A stretch of DNA of 64,000 nucleotides from Gracilibacillus dipsosauri (lineage in GTDB: Bacteria > Bacillota > Bacilli > Bacillales > Amphibacillaceae). The stretch lies in assembly GCF_003176895.1 (NCBI RefSeq), contig NZ_QGTD01000005.1, positions 434,001 to 498,000 of the forward strand, read 5' to 3'. Under the pieces are notes generated by a model, which was given only the letters and a program-made list of their open reading frames with translations, made no database searches and was not told the origin of the DNA. Every line of letters begins with the position of its first letter. Position 1 is the stretch's first letter. A program made the translations under genes and the position numbers. This document shows positions 1-9,835 of the stretch, piece after piece.

Positions 1-140
1 TGGTACCCCAAATCCTTCATTGCTTTTCGCACACGTTTTTTTGTTTCTAAACTGATCCTTGGATTATCTGCAATCACTCTAGAAACGGTGGATGGTGCTA
101 CTCCAGCCTTTTTTGCCACATCTTTTATTGTAACTCCCAT
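1..140 (-). CDS. malR: LacI-family maltose regulator, N-terminal part (MalR-like)
   Basis: Only the first 46 codons lie in the window; the rest runs off the left edge. The visible residues form the LacI-family DNA-binding head: a helix-turn-helix with the signature VAPSTVSRVIADNPRIS at about residues 15-29, followed by the start of the hinge-side helices. The ATG is preceded by GAAGGTGTC. It lies downstream of malE-malF-malG on the same strand, so it is most likely the local maltose/maltodextrin repressor. A TATAAT at 216-221 could give it its own promoter, but the -35 is poor. Two GCAA-N-CG-N-TT(G/T)C sites at the malE promoter are its likely targets. The family is clear; the maltose role is inferred from position. 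Confidence 0.8.
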   Translation of the reverse strand, partial: MGVTIKDVAKKAGVAPSTVSRVIADNPRISLETKKRVRKAMKDLGY

Positions 141-246
141 AAACGACACCTTCTACCAATCTATTCTTATCATTTGTGAAGCTTTCTTCATATTAGCAAA
201 TATCAAGTCTCCCCTATTATAATCTATTTTGCTTATCTGGGACACC

Positions 247-1086
247 CTACCCTTTTGTACCACCAGCTGTTAGCCCCGATATGAGGTAGCGCTGCAAGAA
301 TAAATAGATTGCTGCGACAGGTACGGCGATAAGAATCGAGCCTGCTGCAAATCGTGTAAAGTTATTGGCAAATTGATCATTAATAAAATTATAGAGGCCT
401 ACAGCCAATGTGTAATTTTCCTGACTAGACAAAACAATGGATGGCAATAAGAAGTCAAACAATGGCATCATAAAGTTAAACAAGGCAACAACAGCTAAGA
501 TAGGCTTCGCAAGTGGGAGCATCACACTCCAGAAAACACGGAGATGTCCAGCACCATCAATTCTAGCAGCCTCATCTAGCTCTCTTGGTATCGTATCAAA
601 ATACCCTTTCACTAACCAAGCATTAAATGGAATTTGTCCACCTAAATAAACAAAAATTAATCCGGTTAACGTATCGAGTAGCCCTATCATGTTTAGAAAA
701 ATATAAAGGGCAACCATTGCCATCATTACCGGGAACATTTGTAGTAAAAGGAACACATACAGCCCATTTTTTCGACCGACAAACTTATATCGGGAAAATG
801 CATAAGCTACTAAGGAAGTTAAGACAACACTCCCCAAAGCAACGGATATCGATACAATCATCGAATTTTTATACCAAATTAAATAGTCACTTTGTTCACT
901 AAAAAGCCATTTGTAATGCTCAAACGAGAAATTTTCTGGTATTAAAGAAGAAGAATATAAGCTATTCCCTTGATTTAGTGACATGCCAATTGTCCAAATC
1001 AATGGATAAAAAATAATGATCGATGTTAGGATGATAACGAGATACATAAAGGTTAGTTCTACAATCGATTTTTGCTTCTGATTCAT
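247..1086 (-). CDS. malG: Maltodextrin ABC transporter permease MalG
   Basis: This 279-residue inner-membrane permease of the MalG/CUT1 family has six predicted hydrophobic segments. The EAA loop characteristic of binding-protein-dependent permeases (ELDEAARIDGAGHLRVFWSV) lies at about residues 168-187 and contacts the ATPase. It pairs with MalF to import maltodextrins delivered by MalE. The start overlaps the malF stop by one base (TAATG), which implies translational coupling. No ATPase gene is in the window; as in many Bacillaceae the ATPase is probably a shared MsmX-type protein encoded elsewhere. The family assignment is secure and the substrate follows from the neighbouring amylases. Confidence 0.92.
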   Translation of the reverse strand: MNQKQKSIVELTFMYLVIILTSIIIFYPLIWTIGMSLNQGNSLYSSSLIPENFSFEHYKWLFSEQSDYLIWYKNSMIVSISVALGSVVLTSLVAYAFSRYKFVGRKNGLYVFLLLQMFPVMMAMVALYIFLNMIGLLDTLTGLIFVYLGGQIPFNAWLVKGYFDTIPRELDEAARIDGAGHLRVFWSVMLPLAKPILAVVALFNFMMPLFDFLLPSIVLSSQENYTLAVGLYNFINDQFANNFTRFAAGSILIAVPVAAIYLFLQRYLISGLTAGGTKG

Positions 1087-2387
1087 TAAATTTCACCTTC
1101 TTCTTTAAATGATTTCGTTTGTCTAAATTGGTAGAATGCAAATCCAGAAATAATCAATCCCATGATCAAGGAAATAACAGCTGCCATGGCATAATTATTC
1201 GTATCAAAGGTTAGCTTATAGACCCAAGATATGAGGATATCCGTCCCACCTGCGTTTTGGTTTCGCACTGGAGGTCCACCTTCATTAAACAGGTAAATAA
1301 TATTAAAGTTATTAAAATTCTGTGCATATTGCATGATCAGTAGTGGCGCTGTTGCAAACATCACGTGAGGAAAGGTAATGTATCGGAATTTCTGAAAACG
1401 AGTTCCTCCATCTACGTCAGCTGCCTCGTACCAATCCTTCGAAATACTTTGTAGAACCCCTGTAAACAATGCAAAGATAAATGGGAAGCCTAGCCATGTT
1501 TGAATCAAGATAACCGCCGTACGGGCATAAATCGGTTCACTTAGCCATGGGATACCATCTCCACCGATAAGTGGAATAATGATATCTCGGTTAATCGCTC
1601 CAAAATCGTCATTGAACATGGCAGAAAAAATGAGAATGGTCACAAATGCAGGAACCGCCCATGGTAGGATAAAAATGGTTCGAATTAATTTTTTAAACCG
1701 TATTCTCGGATCATTCACGATTAAGGCTAACACTAGCCCAACCGCAATTTGTAAGGTGGTAGCAATAACTGTCCATACAATCGTCCATGCCAGTACACTG
1801 ACAAAGGTTTCCTGCCAAATAGGAACGGTCACTAATTCTGTAAAATTGGTAAAGCCGACCCAATCTACTAGATTACGAGGTGGAGAATTATAAAGATTGT
1901 AGTTCGTAAAAGCTAGTAATACGGAAAATAATAATGGAAAAATAACGACAAATATCATTAGCAAAAGGCCAGGAAAAGTCATCAAATAAGGAAAGGCACT
2001 ATCATAAAAATCGATAATCGTGTCCTTGAATCCCTTTGGCTTCCAGCCTTCCTTCAGCTTTTTCGCTTGTTTTCTTGCATCAATAATATTAAAGATATAC
2101 AACACAAGTAGAAAAACCGTGGCAATTAAGGACAACACACCAAACACGAGTAATCGAACCGAATGATCTGTACCCGGTATCGTTCCAAGTGTCCTTAGTC
2201 CCCATAATCCAAAATTGATGGAATCAAGTAGTGTTAAGAGAAACGCTACTTCTAATAAGATGAAGATAAATCCTTTTAAAAATCGTCGATTATATAATTG
2301 ACCAAGCCCTGCAAAAATAATCGATAAAAGCGTTGCTATCGTTGGGTTATGATTTTTAAAAGGATGGTTACTTATTTCTTTTTTCAA
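1086..2387 (-). CDS. malF: Maltodextrin ABC transporter permease MalF
   Basis: This 433-residue CUT1 permease is longer than MalG because of extra N-terminal hydrophobic segments (about residues 18-105), typical of Gram-positive MalF/MdxF. The EAA loop (YEAADVDGGTRFQKFRYITF) lies at about residues 320-339. It forms the heterodimeric channel with MalG. It is separated from malE by about 218 bases that contain a stem-loop rather than an obvious promoter, so it is probably transcribed from the malE promoter at a reduced level. Maltodextrin specificity is inferred from the adjacent binding protein, CGTase and neopullulanase. Confidence 0.92.
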   Translation of the reverse strand: MKKEISNHPFKNHNPTIATLLSIIFAGLGQLYNRRFLKGFIFILLEVAFLLTLLDSINFGLWGLRTLGTIPGTDHSVRLLVFGVLSLIATVFLLVLYIFNIIDARKQAKKLKEGWKPKGFKDTIIDFYDSAFPYLMTFPGLLLMIFVVIFPLLFSVLLAFTNYNLYNSPPRNLVDWVGFTNFTELVTVPIWQETFVSVLAWTIVWTVIATTLQIAVGLVLALIVNDPRIRFKKLIRTIFILPWAVPAFVTILIFSAMFNDDFGAINRDIIIPLIGGDGIPWLSEPIYARTAVILIQTWLGFPFIFALFTGVLQSISKDWYEAADVDGGTRFQKFRYITFPHVMFATAPLLIMQYAQNFNNFNIIYLFNEGGPPVRNQNAGGTDILISWVYKLTFDTNNYAMAAVISLIMGLIISGFAFYQFRQTKSFKEEGEI

Positions 2388-2564
2388 CAGAATTACCCCC
2401 GTTCATTGATGAAAAATACATCCATGTATAAGTGCTACGTTACTTTGCTCTTGGCACATTTTATTAAGTCGGGCTCACCATTATAGGATTCAACTCACAT
2501 TATGGTATAGCAAACGCCCAAAGCTCTTTACCTCACCACAATAGGAAGCTTTTTTGTCATACTT

Positions 2565-2596
2565 AGAGGAGCGGGTATCAGACACCCAACTCCTCT
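2565..2596 (-). promoter_or_regulatory. Intercistronic stem-loop between malE and malF
   Basis: AGAGGAG and CTCCTCT arms with an inner GGGT/ACCC pairing form a hairpin just after the malE stop. It is not followed by a T-run in the direction of transcription. It therefore looks like an mRNA-stabilising or partial-attenuation element that raises MalE over MalF/MalG, as is common in binding-protein operons. The role is inferred. Confidence 0.5.
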
Positions 2597-2605
2597 AAAA
2601 AGTTC

Positions 2606-3895
2606 TTACTGAGCTCCACCGCTTGCTTCAATATTGGAATGAATATATTCCACTGCCTCTGTTAACACTGATTCAGGATCTTCCCCTTCCGCTAAAAATT
2701 GTAGAGCATTGTTCATTGGTTCCCACACTTGTGACATTTGTGGGGTACTTGGCATTGGCACACCATTTTCGATTTGTCCACTAAACGCAGCATAAATCGG
2801 GTCTTCAATCGATGCTAAAGCATTGGTATTGGTTGGAAGCTCCCCTGCCACTTCAAAATACTTTTGTTGGTTCACTTCATTTGTAATAAATAACGCTAGA
2901 TCTGTTGCCCATTCCGTATTTTCTGAGAAGTAAGAAACCATCCATGATTTCACACCAACCAGTGTAGACGCAGGTTTACCATTAATTTCAGGGAAAGGTA
3001 CAAAACCAAGCTTATCCCCTAGCGCTTTTTGGTAGCTAGGTATACTCCAAGGTCCATTAATCACAGCACCGATTTTTCCTTCTGTAAACAATCCATCAAT
3101 AACATCCGTAGTAGTAGATGCTGGAATCATCCCATCACCAAAGAAAGATTGGTATAACTCTCCACCTTGAATCGCTCCTTCATTAGCTAAGCCTACATCC
3201 GTGATATCATATTCCCCTACATCACCACCAAAGATATACGCACCATAGTTCTTAAAGAATGGATAAGCAAAATATAAGTCATTAGGCTTCATTAAAAATC
3301 CGTATTTATCCTGTGATGCATCGGTATGTTGTTCCAAGGCTACTTTCAAATCTTCGATTGTACTAGGCTCTTCCGTTATAATATCTTTATTATAAAAAAT
3401 CCCATATGTTTCAATAACAGCAGGTACACCATATAAATCTGTCTGACCATCATACTCATAAGTAACCGCATCCAATGAAACTTGGCTATAGGAGGCTTGA
3501 TCTGATTCTTCTATTTCTAATGGTTGAGCGAGTCCTTGAGCGACAATATCACCTATACGATCATGTGGTTGAAAGTATAGATCGGGACCTCTTCCTTCTG
3601 GTCCAGCTAGTGCCAACTCATCTAGTTGTTCTAGCATCGATTTCGCCACAACGTTCACCTTAATTCCTTCTTCTTCCTCATATTTGGCAGCGATTTCTTC
3701 AATAGCCTGTAATTGCTCTTCTTCGTCATTTGCCCAAATCGTCAGTTCTTCAGGCTTATTATCAGAAGCTTCATTTGTTGATTCTTTACTACCTTCACTA
3801 TTACTTGCCTCTTCTCGGTCTGGTGCACATCCTACTAATGCTAGAAGGGCAATCAATAGAACCCCAATTGAGAATAAAAATGTTTTCTTTTTCAT
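2606..3895 (-). CDS. malE: Maltodextrin-binding lipoprotein MalE
   Basis: This 429-residue extracytoplasmic solute-binding protein belongs to the MalE/MdxE group. It has a lipoprotein signal peptide with a lipobox ending LVGCAPD at about residues 20-26, an acidic Ser/Asn-rich linker, then the family-1 binding fold beginning LTIWANDEEE. The motif INGPWSIPSYQKAL at about residue 280 is typical of maltose-binding proteins. The lipid-anchored protein captures maltodextrins released by the extracellular CGTase and hands them to MalF/MalG. It is first in the operon, directly downstream of a promoter flanked by two MalR-type operators. Confidence 0.93.
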   Translation of the reverse strand: MKKKTFLFSIGVLLIALLALVGCAPDREEASNSEGSKESTNEASDNKPEELTIWANDEEEQLQAIEEIAAKYEEEEGIKVNVVAKSMLEQLDELALAGPEGRGPDLYFQPHDRIGDIVAQGLAQPLEIEESDQASYSQVSLDAVTYEYDGQTDLYGVPAVIETYGIFYNKDIITEEPSTIEDLKVALEQHTDASQDKYGFLMKPNDLYFAYPFFKNYGAYIFGGDVGEYDITDVGLANEGAIQGGELYQSFFGDGMIPASTTTDVIDGLFTEGKIGAVINGPWSIPSYQKALGDKLGFVPFPEINGKPASTLVGVKSWMVSYFSENTEWATDLALFITNEVNQQKYFEVAGELPTNTNALASIEDPIYAAFSGQIENGVPMPSTPQMSQVWEPMNNALQFLAEGEDPESVLTEAVEYIHSNIEASGGAQ

Positions 3896-3923
3896 TTCTA
3901 ACTCCCCTTTTTATTTAATTTGC

Positions 3924-3935
3924 GCAATCGCTTGC
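3924..3935. promoter_or_regulatory. MalR-type operator O1 (downstream of the malE -10)
   Basis: GCAATCGCTTGC is a perfect match to the CG-centred palindrome GCAA-N-CG-N-TTGC expected for a LacI/MalR-family repressor. It sits just beyond the malE transcription start inferred from the TATAAT at 3950-3955, where a bound repressor would block initiation or elongation. Confidence 0.7.
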
Positions 3936-3949
3936 ACTTAATTGTTTAC

Positions 3950-3978
3950 ATTATACATCCGCCACTTATTTCGCGCAA
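3950..3978 (-). promoter_or_regulatory. malE promoter
   Basis: On the minus strand a TTGCGC -35 (3973-3978) and a perfect TATAAT -10 (3950-3955) are 17 bases apart, placing the start near 3943. The -35 is embedded in the second operator, so repressor binding and sigma-A binding would compete. Confidence 0.7.
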
Positions 3979-3986
3979 GCGTTTTC
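3975..3986. promoter_or_regulatory. MalR-type operator O2 (overlaps the malE -35)
   Basis: GCAAGCGTTTTC differs by one base from the O1-type palindrome and overlaps the malE -35. It also resembles a CcpA site, so either MalR or CcpA could use it. Confidence 0.6.
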
Positions 3987-4059
3987 TTTTTATTTTTGTA
4001 TTTTAAATTTTTCCTTCATTAAATAACCTTTTTAATAAAATTTTAAAACATATTTTATA

Positions 4060-4088
4060 TTGACTTATTTTATACTTTCTTGTAATAA
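4060..4088 (+). promoter_or_regulatory. Candidate cgt promoter
   Basis: TTGACT (4060-4065) and TAATAA (4083-4088) are separated by 17 bases in a very AT-rich stretch. A transcript starting near 4095 would pass through the hairpin at 4150-4190 before reaching the CGTase gene. The -10 is not ideal, so the assignment is tentative. Confidence 0.45.
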
Positions 4089-4127
4089 TATATATAACAA
4101 CAAGATTTATCTTCGATCATAATTTGA

Positions 4128-4190
4128 GGGCAATGCTTTGGATTTTACCAACAACCCCGGCTTCCAATCGAGAAGTCGGGGTTGTTTTTT
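4128..4190 (+). terminator. Leader motif plus intrinsic terminator upstream of cgt
   Basis: The motif GGGCAATGCTTT (4128-4139) is followed by a strong stem (ACAACCCCGGCTTC pairing with GAAGTCGGGGTTGT, one G-U pair) and seven T residues. There is no upstream gene on this strand for it to terminate, and cgt starts about 58 bases later, so it is a candidate transcription attenuator of the CGTase message. The same motif and a related stem occur before the second amylase gene. Confidence 0.6.
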
Positions 4191-4247
4191 TAGAAAGGAG
4201 GCTCTGGTGAAAAGTCCAAATTTAGCTGGAAAGGATGAGGATAAATA

Positions 4248-6362
4248 GTGAAATTTTTAGCAAATTTTGCGAAATCGTTTGCATTTATGTTGCTTTGTTT
4301 GCTCGTTTTCCAACAATTTAGCTCGGAAATCGAGGCTTCGTCAAAAGTCGATTATTCCCAAGATGTCATTTATCAAATTGTAACAGACAGATTCTATGAC
4401 GGTGATCCAACGAATAACCCTCCAGGTGAGCTTTATAGCCCAGATGCCAGTAATCTGCATAAATATTTAGGCGGAGATTGGCAAGGAATTATCGAAAAGA
4501 TTGAAAATGGCTACTTAACGGATTTAGGTGTAACCGCTTTATGGATTTCTCAGCCAGTTGAAAATGTGTATGCTGTTCACCCTGAGGGTTATACTTCTTA
4601 TCATGGGTATTGGGCAAAGGACTATAAGAAAACCAACCCATTTTACGGAGACTTAGCGGATTTTCAGCAATTAGTAGAGGTGGCTCATGAAAATGGGATG
4701 AAGATTATTATTGATTTTACTCCAAATCATTCTTCTCCCGCTCTTGAGACAGATCCTAATTATGTAGAAAATGGTGCGATTTATGATAATGGTACGTTAC
4801 TCGGTAATTATTCTAATGATGATCAAGGCTTATTCCACCATAATGGGGGAACTGATTTCTCCTCATTGGAGGATGGGATTTATCGAAACCTCTATGATCT
4901 CGCTGACTATAATCTCCAAAACGAAACAATTGATCAATATTTGAAAGAATCGATCAAGCATTGGTTAGATCTTGGGATTGACGGCATTCGCGTCGATGCG
5001 GTCAAGCATATGTCCCGAGGGTGGCAGGAAACACTAGTCAATCATATTTACACTCATCAGCCTGTTTTTACATTTGGGGAATGGTTTTTAGGAAAAGGAG
5101 AAATTGATCCGAAAAATCATGATTTCGCAAATGAAAGTGGTATGAGTTTATTAGATTTTCGTTATGGTCAAGCGCTCCGCTCTGTATTAAAGGATGAAGA
5201 TGCTACGTGGACTGACTTTCATGAAATGATTGAGCATACATCTGCTAGCTATGACGAAGTAAATGATCAGGTTACCTTTATTGATAACCATGATATGAGT
5301 AGATTTACATCCTCTACTACTTCAAAAACCGACACGGAAATGGCATTAGCCGTGCTTCTCACCTCCCGAGGTGTCCCTACGATTTATTATGGCACAGAGC
5401 AATATCTAACAGGAGAAGGAGATCCGGAAAACAGAAAACCAATGCCAGGCTTTGATCAAAATACGAAAGCGTATCAACTGATCAGTAAGCTATCAGCCTT
5501 AAGACAAGCCAATCCAGCACTAGGCTTTGGAAATACAACAGAGCGTTGGATCAATCAAGATGTTTATATTTATGAAAGAAAATTTGGAGACCATGTTGTC
5601 GTAACTGCTGTAAATAGTGGAGACACCGCATACAATATCTCAAACATGCAAACAGCATTACCAAGCGGAAACTATGACGATGTACTTGCTGGATTATTAA
5701 ATGGAAATTCCATCACGGTGAACCAGGATCAACAAGTTAACAGCTTTGAATTGGTTCCAAATGAGGTAGCGGTATGGCAGTATACAGCAGAGAGCAATGG
5801 GCCATCTATCGGACATGTTGGTCCAATGGTAGGTCAACAAGGGAATGACATAACGATAACTGGTGAAGGGTTTGGAAGCTCCAACGGAAACGTGTTCTTC
5901 GGTAACGAAACAGCAGAAGTAAAAAGCTGGAGTGACTCAGAAATTGTTGTGACGATCCCTGCCCTTGCTGCTGGAAAATATGCGGTTACGGTGGAGACTT
6001 CGTCGCAAGTATCAAGCAATAATTACGAGGGATTTGAAATTTTGACAAACCAACTCGTCCCCGTTCGTTTTGTTGTCGATAACGCAGAAACAGATTATGG
6101 TACTTCTATTTATCTAGTTGGAAATACACAGGAGCTTGGTAATTGGGATGTAGATAAAGCGATTGGTCCATTTTTTAATCAAGTTATGTATCAATATCCT
6201 TCTTGGTATTATGACATAGGTGTACCAGCAGGACAGGAAATCGAATTTAAATTTATTAAAAAAGATAGTCAAGGAAATGTCACCTGGGAAAGTGGCACGA
6301 ATAGAACCTATTCAACCCCTACCACAGGAACAGACACCATCCAATTTAACTGGAGAAATTAA
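4248..6362 (+). CDS. cgt: Cyclomaltodextrin glucanotransferase (CGTase), secreted
   Basis: This GH13 enzyme converts starch to cyclodextrins and maltooligosaccharides outside the cell. The GTG start gives 704 residues with a signal peptide (about 1-31). All CGTase domains follow in order: A/B catalytic barrel, C, D (IPT/TIG-like, starting near SIGHVGPM) and E (CBM20 starch-binding, starting near [10 protein letters not shown]). Visible catalytic residues are nucleophile D250 ([10 protein letters not shown]), acid/base E278 (FGEWFLG) and D349 (FIDNHD). The central cyclisation aromatic is Y216 in NLYDLAD, supporting true CGTase rather than plain amylase. A MalR/CcpA-like site, GAAATCGTTTGC at 4271-4282, lies inside the signal-peptide codons. 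Its products suit the divergent MalEFG importer and the downstream intracellular amylase. Confidence 0.93.
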   Translation: MKFLANFAKSFAFMLLCLLVFQQFSSEIEASSKVDYSQDVIYQIVTDRFYDGDPTNNPPGELYSPDASNLHKYLGGDWQGIIEKIENGYLTDLGVTALWISQPVENVYAVHPEGYTSYHGYWAKDYKKTNPFYGDLADFQQLVEVAHENGMKIIIDFTPNHSSPALETDPNYVENGAIYDNGTLLGNYSNDDQGLFHHNGGTDFSSLEDGIYRNLYDLADYNLQNETIDQYLKESIKHWLDLGIDGIRVDAVKHMSRGWQETLVNHIYTHQPVFTFGEWFLGKGEIDPKNHDFANESGMSLLDFRYGQALRSVLKDEDATWTDFHEMIEHTSASYDEVNDQVTFIDNHDMSRFTSSTTSKTDTEMALAVLLTSRGVPTIYYGTEQYLTGEGDPENRKPMPGFDQNTKAYQLISKLSALRQANPALGFGNTTERWINQDVYIYERKFGDHVVVTAVNSGDTAYNISNMQTALPSGNYDDVLAGLLNGNSITVNQDQQVNSFELVPNEVAVWQYTAESNGPSIGHVGPMVGQQGNDITITGEGFGSSNGNVFFGNETAEVKSWSDSEIVVTIPALAAGKYAVTVETSSQVSSNNYEGFEILTNQLVPVRFVVDNAETDYGTSIYLVGNTQELGNWDVDKAIGPFFNQVMYQYPSWYYDIGVPAGQEIEFKFIKKDSQGNVTWESGTNRTYSTPTTGTDTIQFNWRN

Positions 6363-6373
6363 CCTATTGAAGC

Positions 6374-6420
6374 GGGCAATGCTTTTGATAACAACCCCAT
6401 TAAATTAATGGGGTTGTTTA
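6374..6420 (+). terminator. Leader motif plus stem-loop between cgt and the neopullulanase gene
   Basis: The motif GGGCAATGCTTT (6374-6385) is an exact repeat of the one before cgt. It is followed by a perfect 14-base-pair palindrome (AACAACCCCATTAA at 6390-6403, TTAATGGGGTTGTT at 6405-6418). The trailing T-run is short (TTGTTTA), so termination may be partial, allowing read-through into the next gene. The resemblance to the cgt leader is direct; the regulatory meaning is inferred. Confidence 0.6.
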
Positions 6421-6445
6421 CTATATATAAAAGGAGTTTTGAACA

Positions 6446-8191
6446 ATGCTAACAGATATTCGTCATCGAGCAATTCTTCCATATGTATATGGCAAGAATA
6501 AAGAAACTGTAGAAATTATGCTAGAAACAAAAAAAGAATTCATAAAAAAAGTGGAGCTAATCTATGCCGACCCTTATCATTTTAAAGAAAAGGATTGGCA
6601 ATATCAGCTCAGTGAAATGAAGCGAACTGGTTCCACTAGAGATATCGATTATTGGAAAATCCAAATAAAACCACCCTATCGAAGATTACGATATGGTTTT
6701 CGCTGTACCACCGCGCAAAATAAAACGATCATCGTGACAGAGCGAGGTTATTTTGAGGAAATACCTAAGGAAATTGGCAATTTTTATTGTTTTCCATACC
6801 TTCACGAGGCCGATAATTTTCGTGCCCCTAAATGGGTAAAGGATACGGTATGGTATCAAATTTTTCCTGAGCGGTTTGCTAATGGGGATTCCTCCCTTAA
6901 TCCAAAAGGAACCTTACCATGGGGCAGCACTAATCCGACACCAACAAATTTTTTTGGCGGGGATTTTCAAGGAATCATCGATCACCTTGACTACCTAGTG
7001 AATTTAGGGATAAACGGCATTTACCTCACCCCTATCTTTAAGGCTTATTCTAATCATAAATACGATACGATTGATTATTTTGAAATTGATCCCCAATTTG
7101 GAGATAAGGAAACCTTCCGCCGGCTTGTGAAGGGATGTCATGCACGTGGCATAAAAGTCATGCTTGATGCTGTTTTTAACCATAGTGGCTTTTATTTCGA
7201 ACCATTCCAGGATGTATTAGAAAACCAGGAAGATTCACGATACAAGGATTGGTTTCACATTTGGGATTTTCCGATAGAAACAGAACCGAAGCCTAATTAT
7301 GATGCCTTTGGATTTGTTTCGACCATGCCTAAATTAAATACGGCGAATTCGGAAGTGAAAAAATATTTGCTAGATGTAGCGGAATATTGGGTCAAGGAAT
7401 TTGATATTGACGGATGGCGACTAGATGTTGCCAATGAGATTGACCATTCCTTTTGGCGTGAGTTTCGACAGGTAGTCAAAAAAGTCAAGCCTGATGCTTA
7501 TATCCTCGGTGAAATTTGGCATGATTCCTTACCATGGCTCGAAGGAGATCAATTTGATGCTGTGATGAATTATCCTTTCACCAATGGTGCGATAGAATTT
7601 TTTGCGAGACAAAGGATGGATAGTCAAACATTTGTGGATAGCATCACGAATGTACTGCATATGTATCCACAAAACGTGAATGAGGTCGCCTTTAATTTAT
7701 TGGATAGTCACGATACAGCTAGGATACTAACCTTAGCAGATAACGACAAGAGAAGGGCACGACTACTGTATCTATTTCAGTTATCCTTCCTCGGTTCCCC
7801 ATGCTTGTATTATGGGGATGAAATTGGCTTATCTGGCGGAGAAGATCCAGGATGTCGTGCATGTATGGAATGGGAAGACGAGAATCAAGACCAATCCTTG
7901 TTTTCATTTGTTCAACAGTTAATCCAGTGGAGAAAGGAAATTAAAGGCTTCGGCAATTCGGGGGAATTCCAGTTTTTAACAGGGCAAGGAAATGTCATTG
8001 TTTATGAAAAAAGAACAAACACGAACAGGCTAATTTTTGTTTTGAATAATGAGGATAAACAACAAGACATTATTTTAGATGAATTAGCTAATCGCAGTGC
8101 AAAGGAATTGTTCACAAACAGACAGGTAACCTTTCAAGATCAAGCAAAAATTAGTGTACAGGCATATGGCTACTTTTGTTTTCAACTATAG
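6446..8191 (+). CDS. nplT: Neopullulanase / maltogenic amylase / cyclomaltodextrinase (GH13_20)
   Basis: This 581-residue enzyme has no signal peptide, so it is cytoplasmic. An N-terminal CBM34-type domain (about residues 1-125) is followed by the GH13 barrel beginning WVKDTVWYQIFPERFANGD. Conserved regions include the nucleophile D327 (DGWRLDVANE), acid/base E356 (LGEIWHD) and D423 (LLDSHDTAR). The CBM34 plus GH13_20 architecture is that of cyclomaltodextrinases, neopullulanases and maltogenic amylases, which sequence alone cannot separate. It would hydrolyse cyclodextrins and maltodextrins imported by MalEFG. The gene lies 83 bases after cgt, behind the duplicated leader/hairpin element. 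Confidence 0.9.
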   Translation: MLTDIRHRAILPYVYGKNKETVEIMLETKKEFIKKVELIYADPYHFKEKDWQYQLSEMKRTGSTRDIDYWKIQIKPPYRRLRYGFRCTTAQNKTIIVTERGYFEEIPKEIGNFYCFPYLHEADNFRAPKWVKDTVWYQIFPERFANGDSSLNPKGTLPWGSTNPTPTNFFGGDFQGIIDHLDYLVNLGINGIYLTPIFKAYSNHKYDTIDYFEIDPQFGDKETFRRLVKGCHARGIKVMLDAVFNHSGFYFEPFQDVLENQEDSRYKDWFHIWDFPIETEPKPNYDAFGFVSTMPKLNTANSEVKKYLLDVAEYWVKEFDIDGWRLDVANEIDHSFWREFRQVVKKVKPDAYILGEIWHDSLPWLEGDQFDAVMNYPFTNGAIEFFARQRMDSQTFVDSITNVLHMYPQNVNEVAFNLLDSHDTARILTLADNDKRRARLLYLFQLSFLGSPCLYYGDEIGLSGGEDPGCRACMEWEDENQDQSLFSFVQQLIQWRKEIKGFGNSGEFQFLTGQGNVIVYEKRTNTNRLIFVLNNEDKQQDIILDELANRSAKELFTNRQVTFQDQAKISVQAYGYFCFQL

Positions 8192-8273
8192 TAACTGACT
8201 AGATGCCTCTTTCCGCATAACGTGCCATCATTAGGGAATAATGGAGATGACTAGTTATCAAGGAGGCATCCAA

Positions 8274-9827
8274 ATGGACAAAAACAAGAAGGAAAAGGAA
8301 ATTTTGACAAACCAGCAAGGCCATGACGTGACAGACAATCAAAATGTTCGAACCGTTGGCAATCGTGGTCCAATGACATTGGAGAATTACGATTTTTTGG
8401 AGAAAATAAGTCATTTTGATCGTGAAAAAATCCCTGAGCGTATTGTTCACGCCCGTGGTACAGGAGCGCATGGTTATTTCCAGTCATATGGAACAGTAAA
8501 CGGGGAGCCTATCTCCAAATATACCCGAGCAAAGGTGTTTACCAATACAGAGGTACAAACACCGGTATTCGTGCGATTTTCTACTGTGGTTCACGGCAAG
8601 CACTCTCCAGAAACGTTGCGTGACCCTCGTGGCTTTGCGATTAAATTTTACACAGAGGATGGCAACTGGGATTTAGTCGGGAATAATTTGAAAATATTCT
8701 TTATCCGTGATCCATTAAAATTCCCTGATATGATCCACGCATTCCGCCCTGATCCAGTGACGAACTACCAAAACCTTGAGCGTATGTTTGACTTTGTCAG
8801 CAGGTCCCCAGAGGCGATGCATATGATTACATTTGTCTATTCTCCTTGGGGGATTCCAGCGACTTATCGCCATATGCAAGGCTCTGGAGTACATACGTAC
8901 AAATGGATCAATGCGGAAGGTAAGGCTGTTTTAGTGAAATATCATTGGGAGCCTGTGCAAGGAATTAGAAACTTGACACAGCAGGAAGCCAATAAAATTC
9001 AAGGACAGAACTTCAACCATGCTACTCAAGATCTCTACGAAGCCATTGAGGAAGGCAATTACCCTGAATGGGAGCTTTATGTACAGATTATGGAGGACGG
9101 AGAGCATCCGGAACTAGATTATGATCCGTTAGATCCGACAAAGATTTGGTATAAGGAAGATTATCCATGGCATAAGGTTGGAAAAATGGTGTTAAATAAA
9201 AATCCTGATAATTTCCATGCGGAAGTAGAGCAATCGGCATTCGGTACAGGGGTGCTAGTCGATGGGCTTGATTTTTCCGATGATAAGCTTTTGCAAGGGA
9301 GAACCTATTCCTACTCTGATACACAGCGCTACCGTGTAGGTGCTAATTATCTTCAGTTGCCAATCAACCGTCCACATAAAAGGGTTGTGACAAATCAAAC
9401 GGGTGGACAAATGGATTTCAGAGAGGACTATGGGGAACATAAGAATCCTCATATTGATTATGAGCCATCCTTACTTGGCGGGTTAAAGGAAGCGAAAAAT
9501 CCAGGCGTTGAGCATGAGCCACATGTGGAAGGAAATCTCCAACGTAAAGCTATTTCTCGCGAGAACAATTTTGGTCAAGCGGGAGAAACCTACCGTCGTT
9601 TAGCGGATTGGGAGAAGGATGATTTAATCGCAAACCTTGTAAATGCCTTGGCTAGTTGTCACGAGGAAATTCAGCAAAAGATGGTGGAGATGTGCTATCA
9701 ATGTGATCAAGACTATGGTAAACGATTAGAGGATGGACTCAAGAATGCGACAAGCAGTCGTGAAGAGAAAATGGAAAAAGCGGTTGATATGGCAGAGGAA
9801 ATGTCCAAGCCTTCAGATCCTTATTAA
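8274..9827 (+). CDS. katA: Haem catalase KatA
   Basis: This cytoplasmic monofunctional catalase breaks hydrogen peroxide into water and oxygen. The start at 8274 is chosen because AGGAGG lies seven bases upstream; an in-frame ATG at 8241 has no ribosome site. The resulting 517 residues match a small-subunit clade-3 catalase with a modest C-terminal extension. Visible functional residues are the distal His59 ([13 protein letters not shown]), the conserved distal Asn region (VGNNLKIFF) and the proximal haem-ligand Tyr347 (SYSDTQRYR). No PerR-type box was recognised upstream. It is monocistronic, ending at a hairpin shared with the convergent hisA-like gene. Confidence 0.95.
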   Translation: MDKNKKEKEILTNQQGHDVTDNQNVRTVGNRGPMTLENYDFLEKISHFDREKIPERIVHARGTGAHGYFQSYGTVNGEPISKYTRAKVFTNTEVQTPVFVRFSTVVHGKHSPETLRDPRGFAIKFYTEDGNWDLVGNNLKIFFIRDPLKFPDMIHAFRPDPVTNYQNLERMFDFVSRSPEAMHMITFVYSPWGIPATYRHMQGSGVHTYKWINAEGKAVLVKYHWEPVQGIRNLTQQEANKIQGQNFNHATQDLYEAIEEGNYPEWELYVQIMEDGEHPELDYDPLDPTKIWYKEDYPWHKVGKMVLNKNPDNFHAEVEQSAFGTGVLVDGLDFSDDKLLQGRTYSYSDTQRYRVGANYLQLPINRPHKRVVTNQTGGQMDFREDYGEHKNPHIDYEPSLLGGLKEAKNPGVEHEPHVEGNLQRKAISRENNFGQAGETYRRLADWEKDDLIANLVNALASCHEEIQQKMVEMCYQCDQDYGKRLEDGLKNATSSREEKMEKAVDMAEEMSKPSDPY

Positions 9828-9835
9828 AATTAGGA

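Noticed and set aside
437-902. Plus-strand reading frames inside malG
   Set aside because: They are antisense to a well-conserved permease and have no ribosome site or protein-like motif.
8199-8487. Minus-strand reading frames over the start of katA
   Set aside because: They overlap the katA start and its ribosome site and show no family resemblance.
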